From assembly GCA_963989385.1 (NCBI GenBank), contig OZ022498.1:1123501-1187500 (forward strand): 64,000 nt of DNA, in the 5' to 3' direction. Both the position numbers and the translations under genes were made by a program. The notes beneath the pieces are model-generated. The model was given only the letters and a program-made list of their open reading frames with translations. It made no database searches and had not been told where the DNA came from. Source of the stretch: Ctena decussata (Eukaryota; Mollusca; Bivalvia; Lucinida; Lucinidae). The first letter of the stretch is position 1. Every line of letters starts with the position of its first letter. Below, one piece after another: positions 14,870-26,936 of the stretch.

Positions 14870-15030
14870 TGTGATGGTAGAAGGTCACAGATATAAATAG
14901 ATATGCAAATTACAAACTCGGTAGTTTGTGGTCGAGTAAATGTTGGGGTATATAAGCAAATAAACCGCCCTTGGTGGGTGAGCATGCTTTTCCACTGACG
15001 GGGTTTCTTTGCAGGTCGGCCCACGTTACA
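14870..15030 (+). repeat. TRIM LTR 3
   Basis: Differs from LTR 1 by one base at its start (TGTGATGG). It ends TTACA and is followed by ATTG, matching the four bases before LTR 1. Confidence 0.85.
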
Positions 15031-15540
15031 ATTGCAAGGACCTCGTGTGAAACATCGAAAGTGAAAGCAACGATCATTCGGGGGAAAGTTATCATCATAA
15101 ATACTCTCCTTATTTGTTCCTTTGTCTTTGACAGTGGAACATCACCAAATTCATGTCATGCATGTCCCTATAACTAAATACCGTTGAAAGGGCAGTGAAT
15201 TATCCAAAACTGAATCACAGTGAAAGTCCTGATGATAATGTCTATGGTATGTTTAAAACGACCCTTAGACATGGAATGCAGTATGATTGAGATACTTCTG
15301 AAAAAGCTTATAGCAGTATCTCATCTAAAAATACCCCATGGGAAAGGTGTGGATACCCATTTCACTATTTCTTCGAAATTTCAAATACCCAATTCAAAAC
15401 TGAAATACCGAATCAAATGAAAAGTGAGTGGGTAATTACCCATTGGGTCAAAATCTTATCTAAGGTACTGACATATCTACATTGGCTTACACTCTTGATA
15501 TGGGCTGGGCAGCCAGTTTGAAGCTGTCCAGGCTCTTTAG
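15031..15540. other. No recognisable gene
   Basis: Short open frames only. It holds GAAATACC-like repeated phrases near 15330-15430 and nothing I can name. Confidence 0.4.
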
Positions 15541-15544
15541 GTTT

Positions 15545-15890
15545 GTTATGAATCCAGGGAGTTGGTTTCATGGAATCACAATCCGTGGAAAGAACGAATG
15601 TTAATATATATTATATTTACAATGATACGGAACGAACCGGATACAATCAGCATACCTTGGGGATCTTGGTGGAAGATACATCACTGGCACAGCAACAAGG
15701 CTGTAAACAACTTTGTGACATGAGTACTAGGTCAGAAGCTCTAGGTCGGTCTTCTAAGGTCGGCCAGTTAAGCTGTTCTAGCATGAAGGTGACACTTGTG
15801 GGACTTTGACAGTTAAATGGTTCATTTAGCACAAAACGAGCTGCGTTTCTCTGATCGTGTTCAATTTGTTTAATCTGAGCTTTCATCAAT
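15545..15890 (-). pseudogene. LINE ORF2 C-terminal remnant
   Basis: The minus strand reads QIEHDQRNAARFVLNEP, then SVTFMLEQLNWPTLEDRP. This is the conserved post-RT region of jockey/CR1-type LINEs (IE..QRRAARFV..TS VT.ML..L.WPTLEERR). The frame shifts after VLM into one resembling the usual YKI..L.A.P segment and hits stops. It is a broken fragment with no flanking duplication recognised. Confidence 0.75.
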
Positions 15891-16022
15891 CAACCAAAAT
15901 TAGTTTCACACTCAAAAATTATCTGTTACTGAGGTGCGGTGTTTATTGTTTCCAGTTTACGTGATGTGGTACGGTATGGAGTTTTACCCACACACTCCGG
16001 TCAAATGTTTCCTTTAGCAGAC

Positions 16023-16350
16023 AAAGAGGAAAGCGTGGTGGCTCAGTGGTTTGTGTACTTGACTCTTAAGACAGAGGTCGTGGGTTCAATCCCCGCCTAG
16101 GGCGAAGTCTTCCTATGTCAGAACGTGTTTTTCTAGCATCATTTGCAGGGATGATGTTAACAAGTGTACCGTCCTTCGGATTGGGACATTAACTGGAGGC
16201 CCCCTGTGCAGGGAGAGTCATCCCCTGTGCAGGTTAAAGAACTCTACTATAGCCACATTGCTATATTTAGGCTTTCATCCTGCAACACCGGAGTGTACAA
16301 AAGTACACCTGCTCATAATCCTCAAGAGAGGGTGTAGCAGTATATATAGA
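16023..16350 (+). mobile_element. tRNA-derived SINE (family 3), (AAAG)n tail
   Basis: The head has pol III boxes: GTGGCTCAGTGG (A box) and GGTTCAATCCC (B box, near 16083). A body follows with CTTCGGATTGGGACATTAAC and GGAGGCCCC, then a GAAAGAAAGAAAG tail. The body segment resembles that of SINE family 2 (41713 and 57212). Confidence 0.8.
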
Positions 16351-16699
16351 AAGAAAGAAAGAAAGACATAATCTCAATGCAAAAGTTGGTAATTTTGAGG
16401 AAAAACATTTAGAATTCAAACTTATCTTGACAATTTAGAAAAACCGAATTTTTCCATATATTTTTTCTACATATTTATTTTTTTGTAAGAACCTCCCGGC
16501 ACTGCAGGGTAATTGAAATCTTGTTCAAGTGTCCCTCTTTTCGATGGCAAACAGGGTGGAACAATTCAATTTTCAATTCTGTATGACTACCTTAGTTTCC
16601 CTAAATTTTTCATTTTCATTTATGACTTTGGGTGGCCCAGGGTCTCTATACCAGGGCTGCAGGTGGGAGGAGTGACAGGGATGATTGGGGGATTTTTTT

Positions 16700-16860
16700 T
16701 TTTTTTTTTTTTTCATAAACATATGTTGTGGTCCCTCATTGGAACCGTCTCAACAAGACGGTTCTGATGAGGGGTCACGATATGTGTGGAAACTTGTTGT
16801 GGTCCCTCATTTGAACCCTCTTCACAAGGTGGTTCTGGTGAGGGGTCACAATCTATGTGT
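16700..16860. repeat. Two tandem hairpins related to MITE family A
   Basis: GTGGTCCCTCATTGGAACCG pairs with CGGTTCTGATGAGGGGTCAC. A second hairpin (CCCTCATTTGAACC with GGTTCTGGTGAGGGG) follows about 70 bases on. It looks like a duplicated centre of family A without the outer arms. Confidence 0.6.
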
Positions 16861-17226
16861 TTAGGTTCCATGGTGTTGAGGTTTGTCACAGAGTTGTCCC
16901 TGTTACTCCTCCTTATCTAGAGCAGTGTAGGTATTGCTCATGCTTATCCGAATGAAAAAGGCGAATGCGCTTCTTATTGTCTGGCTTTATGGGCAATAAC
17001 TGGAACAGTAAAAGGAAAATGGCTTTGCTTAGGTTGTCTCCCTTAGAACTGGTATTTTTTATAATTCTTCTTGTTTCTGTCGTTTCGAATTATACCTTGC
17101 TAACAGAGGTTTTCAAAATAAAATAAATTTGAATTTGAATTTGAATTTATGAATTTTTTTTTTTTATAAAGTTTTCATTTACTTTGTAAATGGACCTTAT
17201 CTTAATTAACCTGTATGTATACAAGT

Positions 17227-17500
17227 TGGTTGGTTGGTTGATTTGATGCTTAACGTCCACGGTAAACAACTAAGGTCATGTCGGGACGGTCAGTTAACCT
17301 AACCACACTATTCCTGGGCAGGCTTAGACCTCCTAAGCGGTTAACCAGTACTAAGTGCACATACTTTCGCCAGTAACTGACAACTGCCCTTCTTGAATCA
17401 GCGGAAGGAGAAACGAAAGTATGTGGCCAGACCGGGATTCGAACCCAGGACCTCTGACTTACGAGTCAGGTGCCCTACCGATTGTGCTATCCGGCCCGGC
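17227..17500 (-). mobile_element. Full-length tRNA-derived SINE (family 1) with 12-bp target duplication
   Basis: On the minus strand the element starts GCCGGGCCGGATAGC. It has an A box around ATAGCACAATCGGTAGGGC and a B box GGTTCGAATCCC, and runs into a body ending in (AACC)n. ATGTATACAAGT flanks both sides (17215-17226 and 17501-17512). The head resembles a tRNA with a CGT anticodon loop (CTCGTAA). Two headless copies occur at 33064 and 34130. Confidence 0.88.
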
Positions 17501-17512
17501 ATGTATACAAGT

Positions 17513-20428
17513 ATGTAGATGTATGTATGTAGGTATGTATGTGTGTGTGTATGTATTAGCAACCCCAGAAGATTGGAAAGTCAGCTCAGAATTGGACAAA
17601 AAAAACTTTGGGGTACCTGGATTTAACTTGATCTGTACAGAAGTGGAATAAATGTAGCAATTTCAAATACATTTCATAAGAAAGAGCATAAAATTTGGAT
17701 TAGCTTGATGCATAATAAATCTAGTTCTGGTCGTAATTATTGTAGCTGACATTTGTGGATGAAGAAAAAAAATCATCTCAAATTTTCATGTTTTCGACCA
17801 TAATTTTCATGAGAGGGTATGCATAGGTAAACCAAAATCCTTTTGCCAAATCAAAAGATACATGTTCAATATTCAGTATACACTGAGGAAAAACACTTAG
17901 CTACATAAAACTAGGTGCATTAAAATTTTGAAAATATTTTTACTGATGATGGAGAAAAAACAATTTTTAGTTGATTTTTATTAATTCTTTGCCAAAATGG
18001 TCTATTTTTGGCCTCTTTTTGGCCTCTTTTTGGACACAAAGGTCCTCTTTTCAAACAAAAATGCTGATGGCAAAACTCAGTTTAATTTCAAACCGTCTGA
18101 TGTCAAATGAAAGAGGATTTAAAAAGCTTTAAAAAGCTATGTGAATTTTGAAATTCTGTTGTATATCAACTGAGATATTAGCAAATCAATGGAAAACTTG
18201 ACAGAATTTCGGTGCCGTCATATCTTGAAGAAAAAGGCAAATATGGGTTGAAAAAATTCTGAAAGTCGGTCGGAATTTTCCAACTTTAGAACAGTGTAAT
18301 TTCAGTTCTAGTAAAGATATTTTGAAAAAAATAAACTGCAGTATGTTGCTTTCAGCTAGCTCTATAAGCTGATATGAATTGTTTTTCATTTTCTAAACTT
18401 TCAAAATTTCACCTGTGGTTGCTATATGTATTTGTCTCATTCAGTTATGGTTCTATGTTTTGGACTGCATACTGATTAAATTTTATCTTATCTTATCTTA
18501 TCTTTGTCCAACACAATAGCAATATTCCAATGGATCATTTTAATGCTGCAGAGGAAAAGTGATTCACTTTTCTAGCAACAAATTGTATACTCAGAGGCAA
18601 AAGAGAGTATACAGGTAACGCAGTCTCAATTTATCTACAGATTTCTGCATACCTGCATAATATCTTGGCACTGTAGATAAAACAATCATTTTCACACAAT
18701 TTGCGACAATTTTTCTATACAATCGGTCAAAGGATAAGGAAATGACATGGTTTTAAACAAGCCAGGGGTCTGAGTCAACATTGTCTCTGGAGTAGCTCCC
18801 CTTTAAACATACACTTTGGACAATAGAGATTGATTTTATGCATTACATTAAAAACGGGATGAAAGGTTTGTAAGGACATATCACACACTTATATAAAAAT
18901 CGGGATAAAGTATCAAATTTTTGTACCAAGAAAAATTGCTTTGGTGTCTTCTGGTAACATGCATTGAATAGGCATTGAGTTCTTATGGGAAGTTTATTTG
19001 CAATTTTCTTTCAAATAAACACATCTATGAAGTTCCTTTCATATGTGCACAAAGGCAAGAAGCCAAACAACAATTTTCTGAAAATTTCAAGTGAAAACTT
19101 CTAACTCCAGATAAAATAGAGAAACATTTGTTTCCCTATAATCTTAATTCAAAGGGAGATAATTTGAGACATGTAGCGTTTCTTTCTATGGTTGAAGACG
19201 TTTGATCGGAATTTCAGTTTAAATGACGATGTGGTTTTACTCGCAGACATTAGTGCTAGATATTCATGAAGTGCAAAATGTCATCTGCCATGTGCAAAGT
19301 GAGTTTTGACTGGAACTACTGAGTTTGAACTAAGGACCATAACTCTAGTGCAAATGACTGTAAAACAATTTGTGTTTGTGTTTTAAAGAGCTAGACGTTA
19401 GCCAAAATGACATCATTAATATGGCTACGCAGCCATCTACACGAGGCCCAATATTCAAAATCAAAAACTGTATACTTTTTATTGCCTCTGAGTATATTTT
19501 ACAAAATTTCTGCTAAAATTCTCTTAAGAAAATATAGAATGACATTAAATGTGTTGTTTCAGTATGTCATTTTATCTAAAATCAGCTTTAATAAAATTAA
19601 ACCATTTTAACCATATTGCACTCAGAACAGCCAAAACTCCATATTCCTGCACAGCTTCTGGTACTGTATTGCCCTTCCAAAACAGTCACAAAGCTCTAGA
19701 TCCATAGGTCTTTGAAATTGCTTTGAAAAAGAAAACCAAAACATTTTATAGCTGAATTAGACAAGACTGATTTACATATTTGTAGTAATTTTGGAAGGAT
19801 AATCAACCATCTTATAACCGAATGAATACGGTGTCACCATTTTTAGGTGGGTAACTGTAGTTGTAGTACCAATCAGCTGTGCAAATGTATTCAAGAGGTG
19901 CTGAAATCTGCTGTGCAAAGATATTAAAACATTGGCACATTTGTATTGCCAATCAGTGCAGATGTTGATCTCCCAATGTTTTAATCTGAGTGTTAGATGA
20001 TCATGCATCTGTTAAACAGATAATGTCAGTAGGAAGCATAAAGGAATGGCAATATATATTAATACAGTAGAACTTCAGTGGCTCATCCTGATGACTCTTT
20101 AACCCTGCCTGACTAGAACTTGTTGATGGGTCGCCAGAGGTCACTTTATATAAAAACTTACTCTGGATGGCTAGAACTACCCTTGGCTGTAGCCTATTTT
20201 CATAGTTCCAAGCCTCTTTGAGCCACTGAAGTGCTACTGTATATGTGTTTGAAGTGCACCCTGTTCACCAAGGCCCATGCCGGTCGAGGGATTTGACATC
20301 TTCTCTGATGGCTGTTTTGAATTGTCAGTTAACTAGGAGTTTCATCTGACTGGGACATGCACAATAGTAATGTGCAAATAATGTTTGACCTCTGTTTGAA
20401 GATCTTCAACTATTTTTCTTTATTTCAG
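17513..20428. other. No gene recognised; LINE-like tail at 18460-18503
   Basis: AT-rich. (TTATC)n at about 18482-18503 after ACTGCATACTGATTAAATT looks like a LINE 3' tail. A dispersed-repeat copy (TTATAGCTGAATTAGACAAG) lies at 19675-19835. No protein motif was seen. Confidence 0.45.
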
Positions 20429-20827
20429 GTTGTGATGACGACGAAACAAACTTAAGTCAACCATTGGATTGCTTCACCCTGTTTATGGTAGATGTTGATT
20501 TGTTCTGTTGTGAAGGTTCAAAGAAAGACAGCCTAGAAGATCATGTTTCCACCATGAAATAAGAAAAAAAAAAAAAAAATCTTACATTTGCAGTTCTCAG
20601 CGCACTGCTTTGGTACATACGAACCTTGAATCTGACTGTGTAAACAAAGTCAGAAAATTGTGAACATAACAATATTGACTGTTCCCGATAGGAAGTTGAA
20701 TGTCACAACTTAGTGACAGGCAACCCATAAAGACATACATATAGTATGCTGGTCGATGGAAATATTTGTTTTCTGATTTTGATTAACTGAATGAAAGATA
20801 GTGATAAACTCATAAAAAACAGCAAAC
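20429..20827 (+). other. TMEM203: Probable TMEM203 5' untranslated exon
   Basis: A strong acceptor, CTATTTTTCTTTATTTCAG|GT, ends at 20428. From there to the TMEM203 ATG there is no competing long frame. This suggests an untranslated first exon upstream, with its donor not identified. Inference from the splice signal alone. Confidence 0.5.
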
Positions 20828-21241
20828 ATGTTTTTCACATTGAAAGAGCTGGTTCGATGGTTTGGAATGACAGTGTTTGAAATCTGGATCCATCTTGTTT
20901 CCATCTTGATATTCTCAGTACTGGCAGTGTTTAAACATGAAGAAGTCCTAACCTCGGCGTCATGGTGGTCAGTTTTCACACCTCTCTTTGTTGCAGATGG
21001 ACTCAATGCGTATTTTTGCATGATTGTATTTATTCGACAGTACAAAGAGGAAGATTTACGTCAAGCAGGACTGAGATTCTTTTTCTCCATATTGAGTTTT
21101 TCCCTGCTGTTTACGTTCAAATTTCTTTTGTGCCAGAAAGTTAGTAGTTCAGCAATATTGACACATACTGAGGTGATAGCTCCCGTGTTTCCATTATTAG
21201 TCATACTGTCTATAAGGTCATGTCAGGCTCAAGTTCACTGA
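20828..21241 (+). CDS. TMEM203: Transmembrane protein 203
   Basis: An uninterrupted 137-residue frame; the human protein is 136 residues as I recall. The N-terminus MFFTLKELVRWFGMTVFEIW matches the family's MLFSLRELVQWLG..TFEI. SWWSVFTPLFVADGL, LLCQK near residues 100-104 and the ending IRSCQ also match. Four hydrophobic segments lie at about residues 14-35, 47-69, 83-102 and 115-132, with a charged loop (QYKEEDLRQ) between the second and third. The family (established) is an ER-associated membrane protein linked to calcium homeostasis, and reported as a STING partner in mammals. The ATG is preceded by AAAC. Its divergent neighbour is NDOR1, as in human. Confidence 0.94.
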   Translation: MFFTLKELVRWFGMTVFEIWIHLVSILIFSVLAVFKHEEVLTSASWWSVFTPLFVADGLNAYFCMIVFIRQYKEEDLRQAGLRFFFSILSFSLLFTFKFLLCQKVSSSAILTHTEVIAPVFPLLVILSIRSCQAQVH

Positions 21242-21306
21242 TACAAAAAAGTACAAAAAATATACATGTGAAAGTGAATTTTCGGAAAAGGTGGATTACA
21301 ACCTAT

Positions 21307-21487
21307 GCTCTGCTAAGAAAGGGTAACAGGGATAATTCTTATTTCTCCATAAAAACATATGTTGTGACCCATCTCTCAAATGGTCTTGCTAAGACAGTTC
21401 TACTGAGGGGCCACAACATACTTTTACTTGAGAAATTAGAAAAAATATTGATAAATTATTCCCAACCCCGCCTTATCTTGATCTCTG
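21307..21487. mobile_element. Fold-back MITE family A, copy 2
   Basis: GAAAGGGTAACAGGGATAAT and CATATGTTGTGACCC, a central hairpin, then GGGGCCACAACAT and TTATCTTGATCTCTG. It lies directly after TMEM203, probably in its 3' UTR. Confidence 0.65.
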
Positions 21488-21596
21488 TACAACTGATCTG
21501 TAATAGATAAATTTTAATATCACAATAATGCTAAATATCAGAGATCTAAATCAAGATTTTTACATGTACTATTAAACTTACTAGTTACCTGACATT

Positions 21597-21650
21597 TGAG
21601 CTTCGACACAAAAAAAACAACAAAGTGGCATGTGTGCCCAACAATGACAC
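21597..21650 (+). mobile_element. Half copy of MITE family B
   Basis: TGAGCTTCGACACAAAA and CAACAAAGTGGCATGTG match the left arm only. The right arm is absent. Confidence 0.6.
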
Positions 21651-21832
21651 AGCAACTCTGCCATATATGATGTGACAACTTAGAAAATCGAGTATACACT
21701 ATAGTTTTACATTCATTTAAGTTAAATAACTTATGCTGTTTGGAAATGGTCTATACAAGCTATGAGCTTTCGACCAAATCCTTTTCATGAAAATTGTACT
21801 TTGAATGTACCATACATGTATGTAGTTAATTG

Positions 21833-21838
21833 AATAAA
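21833..21838 (+). promoter_or_regulatory. Candidate TMEM203 polyadenylation signal
   Basis: AATAAA about 590 bases after the stop codon, downstream of a MITE and a partial MITE. A nearer signal was not obvious. Confidence 0.3.
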
Positions 21839-21884
21839 ATATTGTTTAAACCAACTCTGCCATTTTCATTCATGCCTACCTTCT

Positions 21885-22115
21885 AAATTGGGGTCAACTC
21901 TAGGAGCAAATTATCTCCTTAAAGATAAGACCCCTTTCTGGAAGAGTTTCGCGGCCTGGGGAAGCAAACAGGAAGTCACAAAAGTTGTCTCCTTTAGAAA
22001 AAATGGCAGACAAAAGTTGTCTCCTTTAGAAAAAATGGCAGAAAATTTCTGCCATTTTTTCTAAAGGAGACAATTTTTATGACTTCCTGAAACCCTGAAG
22101 GTGTACCCATACACC
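21885..22115. repeat. Dispersed repeat P with internal hairpin
   Basis: GTTGTCTCCTTTAGAAAAAA occurs twice in direct orientation, then once inverted (TTTTTTCTAAAGGAGACAA). This gives a near-perfect hairpin at 22014-22091 centred on GGCAGAAAATTTCTGCC. Confidence 0.65.
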
Positions 22116-22885
22116 TCAGTAATCTTGAATACTGGGACATCTTGACTATATACATACTGTAAAAATTCTAAGTTGGTATGCCTTAAATAATGGCCATAAT
22201 TGTCCTTATATGGAAACATGTTTTAAAAGTTTTACAATGCAGTAATAGTGTGTACAAAAGATGCAGATGGAATGGCAGCAGTGTAGACTCTGATCAGAGA
22301 GGGTTTGCATTGTTTGCTCAGACCTGTCTGTCCCAATACTTAAAGTTTTTATGGTACTGTATGGAATATGTCCTAAATAATTGAACAAGCTGATTATGCT
22401 TTCCGGCAACATGTCAGAAAAGCTTGTGGAATGCCAGACAGTGCTGAAATGGATCAAGCTGCTCCTTTAGGAGCTGAGGAGAATTTTTCTTGGTCGGCAG
22501 TGTTTTCTTTGGCACTTCTGACCCATTATTTATGGCCATTACAATATTTGAATTTGTTTGCACTTAACACATATCAACAGATCTATACATTATATGGAGA
22601 ACAAACAGTTGAACAAAGATTAAATGTTTTTACTCATTCTTCAGAACTTGTTTGATCTTTGACATGCTGAAGATGCTTCATAGCATGTGTTGTCAGTCCT
22701 TACATATCCAGACAGGCTGATTTGGGGTACTTTCTTTTCACTCTAGAGTATCTCCAGGATTCATTGTCAATACTATCAAGAGACACTCATCAGCTGTTCA
22801 GATGCAGTATTACTGTTGTACGGCACTGTTCCTCTTGTACATATTTTGTTTAAGTGTATAGATAAACCTCAATGTTTTTTCAGCC
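22116..22885. other. No gene; degenerate minisatellite-like unit
   Basis: GATGGAATGGCAGCAGTG and GACTCTGATCAGA at about 22265 resemble one unit of the 93-bp minisatellite. The frame at 22431-22655 has no family I recognise. Confidence 0.4.
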
Positions 22886-22888
22886 ATT

Positions 22889-25800
22889 TTTATGCCCCCA
22901 AAATTTCGGAGAAATTGTGGGGGCATATTGGTTTGGGCCTGTCCGTCTGTCCGTCTGTCTGTCTGTCCGTCTGTCATATCAAGAACCGTAAGAGCTAGGA
23001 GCTTGAAACTTTATACACATGATCAGTATGAAAAATAAGCGAACACGTGTTTTTTCTTTTTGCCGCGGGTCACATATTTCAAGAGTTATGCCCCTTTTTC
23101 GACTTAGCCTGCGGAACCTTGTGAACAAAATATCTCAAGAACCCCTGATGCTAGGATCATGAGGTTTTGCAGGATGAGAATGCCCAAGGTGTAGATGACC
23201 TGATTAACTTTTGAAACAAATTCGTGAATTTTTGACCGAGTTATGCCCCTTTTTCGACTTAGTGCATTGTAAGCCTATGGAACCTTGTGAACAAAATATC
23301 TCAAGAACCCCTGAAGCTAGGAGCATGATTTTTTGCAGGAAGATACTGCCTGTGGTGTAGATGACCTGATTAACTTTTGAAAAAAATTCGTGAATTTTTG
23401 ATCGAGTTATTCCCCTTTTTCGACTTAGTGCATTGAGGCCTATGGTACAAAGGTACCCTTACATATAGTAAAGAACAATAAGAGCTTGGAACTTGAAAAC
23501 TTTATACACATGATCAGTATGGAAAATAAGCAGACCCGTATTTTTTTATTTTTCCGCCGGCAATGTATTTCCAGAGTTATGCCCCTTTTTCGACTTAGCC
23601 TGTGGAACCTTGTGAACAAAATATCTCAAGAACCCCTGATGCTAGGATCATGAGGTTTTGCAAGATGAGAATGCCCAAGGTGTAGATGACCTGATTAACT
23701 TTTGAAACAAATTCGTGAATTTTTGACCGAGTTATGCCCCTTTTTCGACTTAGTGCATTGTAAGCCTATGGAACCTTGTGAACAAAATATCTCAAGAACC
23801 CCTGAAGCTAGGAGCATGATTTTATGCAGGAAGATACTGCCTGTGGTGTAGATGACCTGATTAGCTTTTGAAAAAAAATCGTGAATTTTTGATCGAGTTA
23901 TTCCCCTTTTTTGACTTAGTGCATTGAGGCCTATCGTACAAAGGTACCCTTACATATAGTCAAGAACAATAAGAGCTAAGAACTTGAAACTTTATACACA
24001 TGATCAGTATGGAAAATAAGCAGACCCGTATTTTTTTATTTTTCTGCCGGCAATGTATTTCCAGAGTTATGCCCCTTTTTCGACTTAGCCACAGACCTGG
24101 GGTAATTGTAATCTGTAATCGTGATTACTTGTAATCGATTACAATTTCTGAGTAATCATGAAGTAATCTGTAATCGTGCATTTTTATGATTACAAGTAAT
24201 CGTAATGTAATCAATTACATTACAAAATGGGCTGTAATCATGATTACTTTATGATTACATTTTGATTACTTTGATTCATTTTCAGAAATGAGAAAAGAAG
24301 AAAAAAAAGGAAACTTGCTCTTCTTTTTAATAGTTAAAAGAAAAGACTTGTGCAAAATAATAACAAAGCAGTTGATTATTCAAAGTGTCTTCAAACTGAA
24401 TAAGACAGAGAAAAACTGGTCTAATTTGAGGCAGCAGACCAAATTAAGAAACTGACAGAATTCCCTTTATACTCTTTCGGGGAGTGAAATTTAAGCAGTA
24501 TCATAGTTATGAATATGCACTATTTTACCCATTTATGACTGGCAGACTCTTCTATCCTCACAAATTGGATAGGTTTGTTTTTTTACATCTTTTTATATAA
24601 ACTGATAAAATTTTGTGCCAGCAGTGAAGATCCTGATCAAAATGCTGCATCTGAGCATCTGATCTGGGTCTGCAATGTCTACCTGTCTCTTTTATGAGAT
24701 GCTAGGCATTAATGGCTTAATATTTAAGGATATATTTGCTATTATGTAAAAACTGTGTGATTTTGGTACTCATGAATGCAGGGTATTTCAGGTTAAGACT
24801 GGTAGCTGCCTTGGTTGACTTGTATTTTTATGACTGAATTACATGATTTATCATCTTTACTTTGGACAGGCAGGTTCAAGTGTTAAAGATGTTTTCAAAC
24901 ATACTGACTGTTTTGTGTTTATTGGTGCAGAGTTGAGCAGTGCAACTCAACTCTGATTTTCACACCTTCTTTGTGGATTGAGCTAACTGTAACATCTGTC
25001 TACTTAATGACACCTGTGTACTGCATACAACAAAAAGCCAATACTTTAATTTCTTTCTTTCCCATTTATGGGGCAACTTATTAACTTTGAATTTTTTACA
25101 GACTGAGGGTGAGCAAGAAAAAGATAAAAATGAAAAATGAAATATATACAGTGACAGTTAAAATGAAATTAATAAATTTTACAGGAAGTGTTTGGCCCCT
25201 TGCTTTGAAGACTTTGAACTAGTCTTTCACAAGCAATTTTATGACATTGGAAACAATGTAGAATCGTATTTCTGATGTTTGAAATAAAAGGTAAAATTGC
25301 ATGCACATTACATCTAACTGCAGATTGCTAAATAAATTTTGTTCAGATTAAACAGTAAGTCAAGTTCTTCAGAAATTATTTCAGTCTTACCTATTAGCAC
25401 ACATGTAAGCCACCAATTATTTGCTGATTTAGGTCTTTTTGAATATTGAGTCTTTGCACTTTTACAGTCAAGATCATTCTGTACACTTGTATAATGTAAT
25501 CACATGTAATCATAAAGTAATCATGATTACTTTGCAAAGTAATTGTAATTGTAATCAATTACATTGAGAAAAAATGTAATTGTATTGTAATCTGTAATCA
25601 TGATTTTAAAAAGTAATTGTAATTGTAATCGATTACATTGGCATGTAATCGGCCCCAGGTCTGCTTAGCCAGTGGAACCTTGTGAACAAAATATCTCAAG
25701 AACCCCTGATGCTAGGATCATGAGGCTTTGCAAGATGAGAATGCCCAAGGTGTAGATGACCTGATTAATTTTTGAAACAAATTCGTGAATTTTTGACCGA

Positions 25801-26936
25801 GTTATGCCCCTTTTTCGACTTAGTGCATTGTAAGCCGATGGAACCTTGTGAACAAAATATCTCAAGAACCCCTGAAGCTAGGAGCATGATTTTTTGCAGG
25901 AAGATACTGCCTGCGATGTAGATGACCTGATTAACTTTTGAAAAAAATTCGTGAATTTTTGATTGAGTTATTCCCCTTTTTCGACTTAGTGCATTGAGGC
26001 CTATGGTACAAAGGTACCCTTACATATAGTCAAGAACAATAAGAGCTTGGAACTTGAAACTTTATACACATGATCAGCATGGAAAATAAGCAGACCCGTA
26101 TTTTTTTATTTTTCCGCTGGCAATGTATTTCCAGAGTTATGCCCCTTTTTCGACTTAGCCTGTGGAAACTTGTGAATAAAATATCTCAAGAACCCCTGAT
26201 GCTAGGATCATGAGGTTTTGCAGGATGAGAATGCCCAAGGTGTAGATGACCTGATTAACTTTTGAAACAAATTCTTGAATTTTTGACAAAGTTATGCCCC
26301 TTTTTCGACTTAGTGCATTGTAAGCCTATGGAACCTTGTGAACAAAATATCTCAAGAACCCCTGATGTCAGGAGCATGATCTTTTGCAGGAAGATACTGC
26401 CTGTGGTGTAGATGACCTGATTAATTTTTGAAACAAATTCGTGAATTTTTGACCGAGTTATGCCCCTTTTTCGACTTAAAGCATTGTAAGCCGATGGAAC
26501 CTTGTGAACAAAATATCTCAAGAACCCCTGAAGCTAGGAGCATGATTTTTTGCAGGAAGATACTGCCTGTGGTGTAGATGACCTGATTAACTTTTGAAAA
26601 TAATTTGTAAATTTTGGATTGAGTTATGCCCCTTTTTCAACTTAGTGCATTATTTGCCTATGGAAGCTTGTGAACAAAATATCTGGAGAACCCCTGATGC
26701 TAGGATCATGATTTTTGCAGGTTGATATTGCCCAAGGTGTAGATGACCTGATTAACTTTCAAAAACAATTCGTAAATTTTTGACTGAGTTAAGCCCCTTT
26801 TTCGACTTAGTGCATTGTAAGCCTATGGTACAAAGGTACAAGCATTATTGGATGAACCTTCTCTAGAGACAAGCATATGGTTGGGGGCATAGTGTTTCAT
26901 AAACATATTTTCTAGTTACAAAGGGAGACAACTTTT
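22889..26936. repeat. Internally tandem 'GGGGGCAT' family, interrupted copy
   Basis: The left end is a hairpin (TGCCCCCAAAATTTC with GAAATTGTGGGGGCATA), followed by a GTCCGTCTGTCCG run. Many units of about 165-180 bases then follow, each with AACCTTGTGAACAAAATATC and GTAGATGACCTGATTAAC. The right end is GGGGGCATAGTGTTTC..TTTTCTAGTTAC. The copy at 36095-37403 shares both ends. A hAT-like element (24092-25663) splits it. Short open frames within are repeat artefacts. Confidence 0.8.
24092..25663. mobile_element. Non-autonomous hAT-like element, 8-bp target duplication
   Basis: Termini are CAGACCTGGGG and CCCCAGGTCTG. CTTAGCCA is duplicated exactly at both flanks (24084-24091 and 25664-25671). 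Both ends are packed with GTAATC/GATTAC motifs. The 1,572 bases hold no transposase-length frame. An 8-base duplication and a CAG..CTG terminus fit the hAT superfamily. Confidence 0.88.

Larger units (their letters stand above)
14338..15030 (+). mobile_element. TRIM retrotransposon array: three LTRs, two miniature internal regions
   Basis: Three 161-base LTRs (14338-14498, 14604-14764, 14870-15030) alternate with two 105-base internal segments, an exact 266-base period. LTRs start TGTGACGG and end TTACA. Each internal segment opens with a primer-binding site and closes with a purine tract (GGAGGGGAAAG). ATTG flanks both outer ends. I see only three base differences across the array (two in LTRs, one internal), so it is young. 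This size and content fit a terminal-repeat retrotransposon in miniature (not the TRIM protein family). It must rely on enzymes from another element. Confidence 0.88.

Noticed and set aside
14546..15098. Near-identical 70-residue minus-strand frames
   Set aside because: Antisense of the TRIM LTR and leader; repeated only because the array is tandem.
17421..17500. tRNA gene on the minus strand
   Set aside because: It is the head of a SINE with body, (AACC)n tail and 12-base target duplication.
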